In this document: positions 32,102 to 40,910 of the stretch, piece by piece
Layout of the letters: each line of letters starts with the position of its first letter
Numbering within the stretch: position 1 is the stretch's first letter
Source: Kribbella sp. VKM Ac-2568
GTDB lineage: Bacteria; Actinomycetota; Actinomycetes; Propionibacteriales; Kribbellaceae
Assembly (NCBI RefSeq): GCF_004345365.1
Contig: NZ_SLVF01000018.1
Coordinates: 1-64,000, forward strand
Direction: 5' to 3'
Length of the DNA: 64,000 nucleotides
Translations under genes and position numbers: made by a program
The notes under the pieces: model-generated
The model's database searches: none
What the model saw: the letters and a program-made list of their open reading frames with translations, nothing else
What the model was told of the DNA's origin: nothing

Positions 32102-32191
32102 CATGACCGGACCGTCACCTCATGACGGGTTCGTCATCCACCGCCCGCCTCCCTGACCGCTCGATGACCCGCGGATGACGGAGCGGTCATG
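32102..32191. promoter_or_regulatory. Cluster of ATGAC/GTCAT boxes in divergent copper promoter
   Basis: The 266-bp gap between copCD and the giant surface-protein gene holds six copies of ATGAC or its complement in 90 bp: forward at 32103, 32122, 32164 and 32175, reverse at 32133 and 32186. The 32164 and 32175 copies are 11 bp apart. The longer word CATGACCG occurs forward at 32102-32109 and reversed at 32184-32191, and again in front of the response-regulator gene at 44190-44197. This suggests the binding site of the locus's own OmpR-type regulator. Confidence 0.6.
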
Positions 32192-32288
32192 CAGCACCCG
32201 GGGTAGCACCGCCGGCCGGATGATCGGGGCCAGATGTCAGCACCAGGCGGGTGTCACCCTGACTCCTGCCACCGGGAGGGTGGATCCG

Positions 32289-35200
32289 ATGTCTGCAGCT
32301 TCGTGGAAACGAACAACCTCTGCGCGTCCTGGCCGCCGCGACCGGAAGCGGTCGTCGATCGCCCGGCTGGTGATCTTCGCGATGGTGTTCGCCTTCCTGC
32401 CCGGAATCGCGTCCCTGCGCTCGTCGGGACCGCTGGCCGCTCCGAAGGCGCAGGCAGCCGCCGCCTGTCCGTCCGGCGGCTGTCAGGTCACCATCGACGC
32501 CCGGGACTTCCCCACCGGTACGCCGCTGGCGCACTTCAACTATGTGGTCAACCTCGACAACACGAAGCTGCCGAACGATCCCAAGGCGCTGAGCACCGAG
32601 AGCAACAGCCCGATCGTGCGAGAGGGCAACGAGGTCCGCGACACCGTCTCGCTGCCGGCCGGCCGGTACCTGATCTCGGTCCGCGCGGTGGACCACAAGC
32701 TGTGGGGCAAGCACATCACCCTGCCCGCGGACGCGGATGTCACCGGCAACCTGACCGCGCGCATCGACCTGACGGTGCAGAGCGAGGCGCATCCCCTGCC
32801 ACTGGGCAAGATCCGGGTCTTCGTCTTCGAGGACAACGCCTGGGCCAACGGCGCCCCCGACACGGAGGAGGGCGGCCTGACCGGCTTCCAGGTCGGGCTC
32901 GAGGAGCAGACCCACAGCGCCGTCACGGTCGACTACAACAACCAGCCGTTGTGTGGTGGCCTGTGTCTGACCAACGGCGACGGCTTCGCCCAGCTGAACG
33001 ACCTCGGTCCCGCGACCTACTTCATCGACGTGCACCCACCGGACAAGCCCTGCAACAGCAACCCGGACAGCCGCTGGTACCAGACCACCACGATCGACGG
33101 TGGACTCCAGTTGCTCGCCCCCGTCGAGGAAGGCAGCGACGGCACCGGCGCACCCGGCGAGCAGCTCTGGGAGCCGCCGACGGCCCGGACCGCCTACTGG
33201 TTCGGCTTCGTCTGCTCACCGCAGCCGTTCGCGGACCCCGGCACGGGTGAGATCACCGGTACGGCGCGCAACTGGCAGGGCTGGCCGCCGTTCGACCAGC
33301 TCACCCTCGGCGAGCCGGTGGAGCAGCCGTTCGTGGCGCTGAGCGACTCGAGCACGGACCGCACCGTGTTCATCGACCAGGGCGATGCCCAGGGCAACTT
33401 CGACATCCAGAACGTGCCGCCGGGCAGTTACAACCTCGCGGTCTGGGACGAACAGTTGTCCTACATCATGCGAATCGTCCCGGTGACAGTGGGAGCCGGT
33501 GAGACAGTCACTGTCGGCGATCCCGATCCGGTCCGCCCGGACGAACAAGGACTCGGGGTGTCCCGCTGGTTCGGCTGGCTGGACGGCCATGTCTACAAGG
33601 ACCTGAACGGCAACGGGGTCCGCGACTCCGGTGAACCCAGTATCGCCAACACCGATATGGACCAGCGGTGGCGGGACGGCTCGATCAAGGAGGCCACTGT
33701 CACCAACCCGTCCGGCTATTACCAGTACCCGACGGCGGAGGGCGGACCACTCGGCCGCTGGATCGTCAACGAGCAGGGCTTCGCCCGGTTCGGCGTCAGC
33801 GGCGCGGCCGTGCACGACGAGTACGACCCGAGCATCGTGACGCACATCCCGACCGACCTCGGTGGCGCGCTGCTCACCAACCAGTTGCTCACCGAGGGAC
33901 ACCGCGCGACGGTCGACTGGGGCAAGACCGACTATCCCGCCGGTACGCCGGGACAGATCGTCGGCATCACCTACTTCTCGACCACCCGCAACGAGTTCGA
34001 CGCGCGGATGCAGGCTCACGAGGACTACGAGCCCGCGATCCCCGACGTCACGGTCTACCTCGAGGCGCTCGGCCCGGACGGTGAGCCCAACACCGCCGAC
34101 GACGTCATCGTGAACAAGTACGTGACCGATCACTGGACCCAGCCGAGCGGCACCCCACCGTCCGACCCCGCCACCTATGCCCCCGGCTGCGCCGTCCGCG
34201 ACGCCACCGGCGCTGATATCAGCAGCACCCTGAACCCGGCCATCGGGCCGAACTGTCTCGAGGTCCCGATCACCGGTGAGCAGACCAAGGACGGCGCGTT
34301 CGACGGCGGTTACGCCTTCGCCGACTTCTGCCCGAGTGGCTACGACCTGGCAGCCGACGACGGCACCTGTACAGGTGGCGGCGACCCAACCCCCCTGGTC
34401 GCCGGCACGTACATCACGCACGTGGTGATGCCGAAGGACGGTACCGACACGCGCAGCTGCAACCCGGCCGGCTCCCAGCAGGTCACGCATGCCAAGGGTG
34501 CCGTCCCCGGCGACGGCACCGGCTGTCTCTACCGGCCGGTCCGCGAGGAGGACGTGAACGTTGACCTCGGCAACCACTTCACCCCGGCCATCCCGCCACC
34601 GCCCTGTACCGGTGACGACCACGTCATCGACCAGTCGACCCTGGTGACCCGCAGCAACTACTTCGGCGTCGCCGGCGCGCACGCACCGCTGTGCGACAAG
34701 CGCCTGGTCGTGCTGCAGAACAGCCAGAACGCCAACGCCGACTTCAACCTGATGACCAACTTCCTCACCGACCCGAACGGCGAGAACGCGGACGACACCC
34801 GGATCGGCGACGTGGCCGAACCGGGCCGCCTGGTCGGCCAGGTGTTCAACGACATCTACTTCGAGCGCAACCCGCAGTCGCCGTGGTACGGCGAGCCGCG
34901 GCCGATCGGCGGCATCCCGGTCGGCATCTACGCCCGGGTCGACACCGCCGGCCCCGGCGGCAACGTCAACCTGCCGTACGACGCCAACAACTGGCGGCTG
35001 CTCACCACCGTGACGACCAGCCCGGACGGCTCCTTCGAGGCGCTCGTGCCGTCCACCGAAACGCTCAACTGCCCGATCCCGCAAGGCCCCTGCCCTGGCA
35101 TGTACCTGGTCAAGGTGGACGATCCCGGCAGCAAGGCCGCCCCGAACGCGGGCTACAACCCGAACCTGCTGACCGCCACGACACCGGCCGAGGCCTGGCC

Positions 35201-37538
35201 GGGTCTGACCACACAGCTCGACCTGCCGCTCGACCCGATCTCGGGCACCGGCTGCGAGGATCCGGCCGTTCCCGCCCGGCCCGAGCTGCTCCAGGTCTCC
35301 ACACCGGTCGTTCCGGCCACCGGAAGTCGCCAGATCACCATCCAGGGTGACTTCATCGGGACCACAGGGACGGCCACCGGCGGCGCCGGCGTGCGGGCGA
35401 CGCTGACCGACGCGCGCAACGGCCAGGTGCAGACCCTGACCAGAGCCAACGGCGGCATCGTCAGCTGGACGCCCGGGACGTCCGGCACCACCGGTACGCC
35501 CGACACCATCGTCATCAACGTGCCCGCGCTCGCCTCCAACATAGCGGCAAACCTCTTGCCCAATGCAACCTTCCGGCCGGGGCCGAAGCAGCTGACCCTG
35601 ACCACTGCCGACGTCAACGGCGGGGTGTCCACCGCGAACGGCATCACCGTGCACGTGATGGGCTCGAACGGCACCGGCACCAACACCGTCACCTACAACC
35701 CGAATGTGGTGAACGTCGCGGCGCCGACCCTGACCGGCCACCAGCTGCAGACCGCCATCGACGCGGCGCCGGCGAAGAGCCTGCTGGTGCTGCAGCCCGG
35801 CACCTACAACGAGAACGTGCTGGTGTGGAAGCCGCTGAAGATCCAGGGCAAGGGCCCGGGCGGCATCATCGGCGCGCACGAGTTCCAGGCGCGTGACCCG
35901 GAGGACCCGCGGTTCCACGTCCTCGGCTCGGTGATCGACGGCCGCTACTTCCAGCAGAACGCGACGGCTTACGACGCCCTGGTCACCGCGCACGGCCCGT
36001 ATGCCGACCCTTCCCACCCCGTACTGCGAGGCGCCGACGTGACCGTGGTCGCCCAGACCACCGCGGCGTACAACCTGACGCCGGTGACGGCCACGCTGAA
36101 CCAGCCGGCCTTCAACCAGTCCCGGGTCGACGGTGTCGCCCTGATGACCGGGTCGGGTGAGGGCGCCGGCGGCATCCAGCTGCAGGCCTCGATCAACAAC
36201 GAGCAGCTCACGAACAACGTGCTCGAGAACAACTCCGGTGTCGTTGCCGGCGGCATCGGGGTCGGTCAGCCCTACGCACACGACGGCCACAACTACGGCG
36301 TCCGGATCGCCAACAACCGGGTGCTCGGCAACGGTGGCCTGACCCAGGCCGGCGGCGTGGGCATCTTCTACGGCTCGAACGACTACGAGGTGGCGAGAAA
36401 CATCGTCTGCTCGAACTTCAGCGTCAACTACGGCGCGGGCGTCTCCCACATCGGGCTCAGCCCGAACGGGAACATCCACGACAACCAGATCTACTACAAC
36501 GACTCCGTCGACTCCGGCGCGGGCGTGGCGATCGAGTCGGAGCTCCCGGTCGGCGGCGGCACCCTCGGCGACGGCACCGGCGCGGTGTCCCTGGACAAGA
36601 ACCTGATCCAGAGCAACTACTCCGCCGACGACGGCGGCGGGTTGTTCGTGCTCGACGCGCTGAACGCCGCGATCAACCTCCGCGACAACATGATCGTCGA
36701 CAACGGCTCGGCCGACATCGGTGGCGCCATGCTGCTCGATGACTCGTCGAACGTGCGGATCATCAACAACACCGTGGCCAACAACGTGTCCACCGCCTCG
36801 TCGGAGAACTCGGCGATCGGGATCCCGCACTCGGCCGGACTCGCGTCCGAGGGCAACGACCCGCTCTGGCAGAACGACGCCCGCTACGTCGCGCAGTACC
36901 CGAATGCCGCGACCAGGCCGGACTTCTCCAGGCCGACGGCTCAGTTCAACGACATCTTCTGGAACAACAACGCCTTCACCCTGACCGGCTTCGGGCCGGG
37001 CGCGACCCTGGTGAACGAAGGTTTCATCGACTTCGAGGTGCACGGCACGACGAACAACGCCGACACCTTCGTACCCCGCTACTCCGACCTGACCAACGGG
37101 CAGATCCTCGGTCCGGACGGGATCCAGCACGCGCTGCCGGCCGGCCAGGGCAACATCGTCGGCACCAACCCGCTGTTCGTCACACCGTTCACGCTCGAGC
37201 TGACCGTGTCCGGCTCCCGGCTCGACCCCCAGACCGCGGCCGTCACCATCACCGGCGCCGATCCGCCGGTCGGCCTGACCGGGAACTACCACCTGCAGGG
37301 AGGCACTCCCCTGGTGGACCGGGGGGTCCGGTGCTCCAACACGGCTGTGCCCGCACCCGCCACCGCTCTCAACGCCTGTACAGGCGGCGGGATCCAGGCA
37401 CCGAGTTCGCTGCCGGCACTCGGTGGGCTGGGCGACTTCGACAGTCAGTTCCGGCCGCAGCTGCGAACACTCCGGATCCGGACTCCTTGGGACCTCGGTG
37501 CGGACGAACTGCCCGGCGTACCCGTTCCGTTGCCGTGA
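32289..37538 (+). CDS. Giant secreted protein: SdrB-like repeats and beta-helix
   Basis: This 1,749-residue protein begins with a basic region and a hydrophobic signal (about residues 25-58, ending KAQAAAA). At least three SdrD-B-like beta modules with Asp/Asn-rich calcium-type loops follow, near residue 175 (VFEDNAWANGAPDTEEGGL), 429 (GHVYKDLNGNGVRDSGEP) and 847 (GQVFNDIYFERNPQSPWYGE). An IPT/TIG-like segment lies near 1007, and a right-handed parallel beta-helix spans about 1150-1570 (many NNxxxxN rungs). No sortase motif or C-terminal anchor helix is seen, so it is probably released or held non-covalently. ATG 32289 follows GGGAGG. It heads the operon with three cupredoxin proteins and may scaffold them on the cell or spore surface. 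Base use matches its neighbours. Confidence 0.88.
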   Translation: MSAASWKRTTSARPGRRDRKRSSIARLVIFAMVFAFLPGIASLRSSGPLAAPKAQAAAACPSGGCQVTIDARDFPTGTPLAHFNYVVNLDNTKLPNDPKALSTESNSPIVREGNEVRDTVSLPAGRYLISVRAVDHKLWGKHITLPADADVTGNLTARIDLTVQSEAHPLPLGKIRVFVFEDNAWANGAPDTEEGGLTGFQVGLEEQTHSAVTVDYNNQPLCGGLCLTNGDGFAQLNDLGPATYFIDVHPPDKPCNSNPDSRWYQTTTIDGGLQLLAPVEEGSDGTGAPGEQLWEPPTARTAYWFGFVCSPQPFADPGTGEITGTARNWQGWPPFDQLTLGEPVEQPFVALSDSSTDRTVFIDQGDAQGNFDIQNVPPGSYNLAVWDEQLSYIMRIVPVTVGAGETVTVGDPDPVRPDEQGLGVSRWFGWLDGHVYKDLNGNGVRDSGEPSIANTDMDQRWRDGSIKEATVTNPSGYYQYPTAEGGPLGRWIVNEQGFARFGVSGAAVHDEYDPSIVTHIPTDLGGALLTNQLLTEGHRATVDWGKTDYPAGTPGQIVGITYFSTTRNEFDARMQAHEDYEPAIPDVTVYLEALGPDGEPNTADDVIVNKYVTDHWTQPSGTPPSDPATYAPGCAVRDATGADISSTLNPAIGPNCLEVPITGEQTKDGAFDGGYAFADFCPSGYDLAADDGTCTGGGDPTPLVAGTYITHVVMPKDGTDTRSCNPAGSQQVTHAKGAVPGDGTGCLYRPVREEDVNVDLGNHFTPAIPPPPCTGDDHVIDQSTLVTRSNYFGVAGAHAPLCDKRLVVLQNSQNANADFNLMTNFLTDPNGENADDTRIGDVAEPGRLVGQVFNDIYFERNPQSPWYGEPRPIGGIPVGIYARVDTAGPGGNVNLPYDANNWRLLTTVTTSPDGSFEALVPSTETLNCPIPQGPCPGMYLVKVDDPGSKAAPNAGYNPNLLTATTPAEAWPGLTTQLDLPLDPISGTGCEDPAVPARPELLQVSTPVVPATGSRQITIQGDFIGTTGTATGGAGVRATLTDARNGQVQTLTRANGGIVSWTPGTSGTTGTPDTIVINVPALASNIAANLLPNATFRPGPKQLTLTTADVNGGVSTANGITVHVMGSNGTGTNTVTYNPNVVNVAAPTLTGHQLQTAIDAAPAKSLLVLQPGTYNENVLVWKPLKIQGKGPGGIIGAHEFQARDPEDPRFHVLGSVIDGRYFQQNATAYDALVTAHGPYADPSHPVLRGADVTVVAQTTAAYNLTPVTATLNQPAFNQSRVDGVALMTGSGEGAGGIQLQASINNEQLTNNVLENNSGVVAGGIGVGQPYAHDGHNYGVRIANNRVLGNGGLTQAGGVGIFYGSNDYEVARNIVCSNFSVNYGAGVSHIGLSPNGNIHDNQIYYNDSVDSGAGVAIESELPVGGGTLGDGTGAVSLDKNLIQSNYSADDGGGLFVLDALNAAINLRDNMIVDNGSADIGGAMLLDDSSNVRIINNTVANNVSTASSENSAIGIPHSAGLASEGNDPLWQNDARYVAQYPNAATRPDFSRPTAQFNDIFWNNNAFTLTGFGPGATLVNEGFIDFEVHGTTNNADTFVPRYSDLTNGQILGPDGIQHALPAGQGNIVGTNPLFVTPFTLELTVSGSRLDPQTAAVTITGADPPVGLTGNYHLQGGTPLVDRGVRCSNTAVPAPATALNACTGGGIQAPSSLPALGGLGDFDSQFRPQLRTLRIRTPWDLGADELPGVPVPLP

Positions 37539-37595
37539 AGCGAGCGTGAAGTTGCCATGAGCAAACAGCGAGCAGGCGCTCCGAGGGAGGACGCG

Positions 37596-38867
37596 ATGGC
37601 ACCGCAGAAGGCCGGCCTGGGACGCCGGGGTTTCCTGAAGGCCACCGGGCTCGGTGCCCTGGGCACCCTGGCCGCCGGCGGGGTGATCCAGGCCGTCGGG
37701 ACCGCCTCCGCGGCCACCACCACGCTGGCCCTGGCCGCGACCGACGGGTATGTCGTGGTGCCTGGCCGGGAGAACGACCCGCTGTACATCTTCGGGTTCA
37801 TCCCGGTCAGTCCGACGGCCACCGTCGACGCGCTGGTCCAGCAGTACAAGGGACATGCGCAGACCAGCGCACCGACGCTGGACTTCCGGCAGAACGACGA
37901 CATCAAGATCACCCTGACCAACCTCGGCCTGGTGCAACGCCCTGACCTGACCGACTCGCACACGATCCACTGGCACGGCTTCGACACCCCGTCACCGCTG
38001 AACGACGGCGTCCCCGAGGTGTCCGTCGCGGTACCGATCAGCCGGCAATTGACGTACTTCTACCGGCCGCACCGCGAGGGCACGTACATGTACCACTGCC
38101 ACTTCGAGGACGTCGAGCATGTGCAGATGGGCATGACCGGCATCGTGTTCGTGCGCCCGCTCCAGGACGGTACGTCGATCGGGGGTTTCTCCCACTTCGC
38201 CTACAACGACGGTGACGGGTCGACCGGCTACGACCGGCACTTCGCGATTCTGCTGAACGAGTACTGGAGCACCTTCCACGATGGCGACCGCGACATCCAA
38301 GAGTCGATCGCCACGGACTACGAGCCGCAGTGGTTCACTCTGAACGGCCGCTGCTATCCGCAGACACTGTTGCCGAACGACGACCCCGCGCTGCCCGCGT
38401 CGCTGCGGATCGCCACTCCGAACGCGAACTACGATGACGCGCCCGACTACAGCCTGCCGAACTCGGCGCTGGTCCAGGTGAACCCAGGTGACCGGGTCCT
38501 GCTCCGGCTGGCGAACCTGGGCTACCAGCAGCATGCGATGCAACTGCCCGGCCTGCCGATGCACGTGATCGGGCAGGACGCCTCGCTGCTGCGCAACGGC
38601 ACCGTCGACACGTCGTACTGGACCAACACGCTGTACATCGGGCCCGGCGAGGCCAGGGACGTGCTGTTCGACGCTCCTGCCTATGCGGCAACGCGGCCGT
38701 CCGGCTCCGACAGCCGGGGCAGCTACAACGTCTACTACTTCAAGAACCGGGACTGGCGCAGGTTGTCCAGCCTCGGCGCGCCCGGCCCCAGCGGGATGAT
38801 GACCGAGGTTCGGGTGTACCAGAACCCGTTGCCCCCGCAGACCGCCGTGAGCCAGACCTATGTCTGA
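37596..38867 (+). CDS. Two-domain multicopper-oxidase-like protein 1 (domain-1 ligands)
   Basis: This 423-residue protein has a Tat signal (RRGFLKATG, residues 10-18) and two cupredoxin domains. Domain 1 keeps a full set: HTIHWH (residues 122-127, HxxHxH) and HCH with Cys 168, then His 175 and Met 180 (pattern C-x6-H-x4-M), so it can bind a type-1 copper plus half of a type-2/3 cluster. Domain 2 has lost the usual HPxHxH (it reads QHAMQLPG) and the last HCH (it reads YYFKNRDW, though GMM remains). Alone it cannot form a trinuclear site. The start ATG 37596 follows GGGAGG by 5 nt. It lies between the surface-protein gene and cupredoxin protein 2. Confidence 0.9.
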   Translation: MAPQKAGLGRRGFLKATGLGALGTLAAGGVIQAVGTASAATTTLALAATDGYVVVPGRENDPLYIFGFIPVSPTATVDALVQQYKGHAQTSAPTLDFRQNDDIKITLTNLGLVQRPDLTDSHTIHWHGFDTPSPLNDGVPEVSVAVPISRQLTYFYRPHREGTYMYHCHFEDVEHVQMGMTGIVFVRPLQDGTSIGGFSHFAYNDGDGSTGYDRHFAILLNEYWSTFHDGDRDIQESIATDYEPQWFTLNGRCYPQTLLPNDDPALPASLRIATPNANYDDAPDYSLPNSALVQVNPGDRVLLRLANLGYQQHAMQLPGLPMHVIGQDASLLRNGTVDTSYWTNTLYIGPGEARDVLFDAPAYAATRPSGSDSRGSYNVYYFKNRDWRRLSSLGAPGPSGMMTEVRVYQNPLPPQTAVSQTYV

Positions 38868-38880
38868 CCAGGAGGCGACG

Positions 38881-40881
38881 ATGACACGCAGGACGATGCC
38901 ACGCTTCCGCCGGGTGATGGTCGCGCTGGCCCTGGCCGGCGGCGTCGCAGTACCGGCCTCGCTGCACGCGAGCGCGCTGCCGCCGGACGCCCCACCGATC
39001 GGCATGATCTGTACGCCGGGCACCGTGGCGGGCTCGACCCACACGTTCAACCTGGTCGCCAAGTCGGGCACCATCGACACCCCGGACGGCAACAGCGTCT
39101 TCATGTGGAGCTACGCCAACGCCGACGCCCCGGACAACGGGCACTTCCAGAGCCCGGGTCCGGTGCTGTGCGCGACGCAAGGTCAGACGGTGGTCGTGCA
39201 CCTCAGCAACACCTTGCCCGAGGCAACCTCCATCGTGTTTCCCGGCCAGGACGCCACCGTCACGGCCACTGGTGGAACCCCGGGACTGCTCACGACCGAG
39301 GTCGCTACGAGCGGCACGGTCACCTACACCTTCGTAGCGGGTCAGCCGGGCACCTATCTGTACGAGAGCGGCTCGGACGTCGTCAAGCAGGTCGAGATGG
39401 GATTGACCGGCGCACTGGTGATCCGGCCGGCGCTCGGAGCCGACTACGCCTACGACACCGGAACCCGTTTCGACCCGGCGCGGGAGTACCTGCTGCTGCT
39501 GAGTGACATCGATCCCGATCTCCACCACGCCGTCGAGGTAGGCGCGACGTACGACGTGAACACATTGCGGAACAGGTACTTCGCCATCAACGGCCGGGAG
39601 TTCCCGGACACCATCCAGGACAACGGCTCGGCCCTGCTGCCGAACCAGCCCTATGGTTCGCTCGTCCGGATCCAGCCCAACACGGCGACGAACGCCCGGC
39701 CGGCGCTGGTCCGGATGATCAACGTCGGGGCTGTGAATCACCCCTTCCACCCGCACGGTAATCACACCCGCCAGATCGCGCAGGACGGCCGGCTGATCGC
39801 ATCCACCGAGCACTTCGGCGAGACGATCGGTTCCGGACAGACCGAGGACTACCTGCTCCGCTGGGACGACCAGGACAACTGGGACCCGGCCACGAACCCG
39901 CTGCCGGTGGCTCAGCCGAACTACCGCAACCTGTTCTTCAAGGACGGCAACACCTGGTACAGCGGCAGCCCGTATCTGGGCAGCAAGGGCACGCTGCCGG
40001 TCGGCACCACCTCGCAGAACCTCTGCGGTGAGTGGTACTTCCCGCTGCACAGCCACGCGTTGAACGAGTTCACCAACTTCGACCAGGGGTTCGGCGGGAT
40101 GGGCACACTGCTCAGGGTCGACCCGCCTGGCGGCTGCTTCGGTTCGCCGACCTCGACAGGGCTGATCGGCGCCACCCTCAAGTCGGGAGCTGTCACCGCA
40201 CTCGGACTGGCGGACGGCACCTACTACCAGGTCAACCCGAAGACGACGACACGACCGACAGCGACCACTGCTGCCCAGACCAGCATCACGGTCGCCTCCG
40301 CGGCAGGCTTCCCGACCAGCGGACCGTACTTCGTCCGCGTCGACAACGAGATCCTGCAGGTGACCGCCGGGCAGGGAACCACCACCTGGACCGTTGCTCG
40401 CGGCCAACTGGGGACGACAGCCGCGGGCCACGTCACCGGCTCCACGCTGACCGCACTGGCCACGGACTGGTACGGCGCGTTCGGCGGTGTCCCGGCCGGT
40501 AGCCAGAACCTCAAGGTGCTCTACAAGGGCCGCAACTGCGGTGTCACCACCACCGCCACCTGCCCGGTGCTGCCCTCCAACTTCCCCCAGCAGACAGTCA
40601 AGGTCTGCAACTGGACGATCGCAGGCGCCGGGGGCTGCAGTAACGCGACTTCCACGGGCTGGACGACGTTGCCGGCACCGCCTGCGCAGCCGCAAGCAGT
40701 CGGGTCGACGGATCTGAGCTCGACCTGGACGCTGCCCGGACCGGCCGACGCCTACATCGGCACCGGTTCGTACAAGGGGCAGATCCGGGTGCTGGTCCAC
40801 ACCCAGCGCTTCACCCCCACCGCACCGGTCGCGTTCTCCACCTGGGGCGACCTGATGAAGATCGTGTACGACGCGCCATGA
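38881..40881 (+). CDS. Two-domain multicopper-oxidase-like protein 2 (domain-2 ligands)
   Basis: This 666-residue secreted protein has an N-terminal signal and two cupredoxin domains. Domain 1 has lost its copper ligands (VFPGQD in place of HWHG, YESGSDVVKQVEMG in place of YHCH...H..MG). Domain 2 keeps NHPFHPHG (His 287, 290, 292) and LHSHALNE (His 390 and 392) but has Ser 391 where the type-1 Cys would be. It therefore offers exactly the half of a trinuclear site that protein 1 lacks. About 245 further residues follow, including a tail-fibre-like strip (TSITVASAAGFPTSGPYFVR) and a Cys-containing end. ATG 38881 follows GGAGG by 5 nt; the frame is open 7 codons upstream into the previous gene. 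Confidence 0.88.
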   Translation: MTRRTMPRFRRVMVALALAGGVAVPASLHASALPPDAPPIGMICTPGTVAGSTHTFNLVAKSGTIDTPDGNSVFMWSYANADAPDNGHFQSPGPVLCATQGQTVVVHLSNTLPEATSIVFPGQDATVTATGGTPGLLTTEVATSGTVTYTFVAGQPGTYLYESGSDVVKQVEMGLTGALVIRPALGADYAYDTGTRFDPAREYLLLLSDIDPDLHHAVEVGATYDVNTLRNRYFAINGREFPDTIQDNGSALLPNQPYGSLVRIQPNTATNARPALVRMINVGAVNHPFHPHGNHTRQIAQDGRLIASTEHFGETIGSGQTEDYLLRWDDQDNWDPATNPLPVAQPNYRNLFFKDGNTWYSGSPYLGSKGTLPVGTTSQNLCGEWYFPLHSHALNEFTNFDQGFGGMGTLLRVDPPGGCFGSPTSTGLIGATLKSGAVTALGLADGTYYQVNPKTTTRPTATTAAQTSITVASAAGFPTSGPYFVRVDNEILQVTAGQGTTTWTVARGQLGTTAAGHVTGSTLTALATDWYGAFGGVPAGSQNLKVLYKGRNCGVTTTATCPVLPSNFPQQTVKVCNWTIAGAGGCSNATSTGWTTLPAPPAQPQAVGSTDLSSTWTLPGPADAYIGTGSYKGQIRVLVHTQRFTPTAPVAFSTWGDLMKIVYDAP

Positions 40882-40910
40882 CCAGGCACGAGCGGCAAAG
40901 GAGATGGGCG

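Noticed and set aside
33216-37976. Very long open frame on the minus strand opposite the giant surface-protein gene
   Set aside because: It is an antisense shadow caused by high GC at third positions. The plus frame has a signal peptide, real domains and a ribosome binding site; the minus frame has none.
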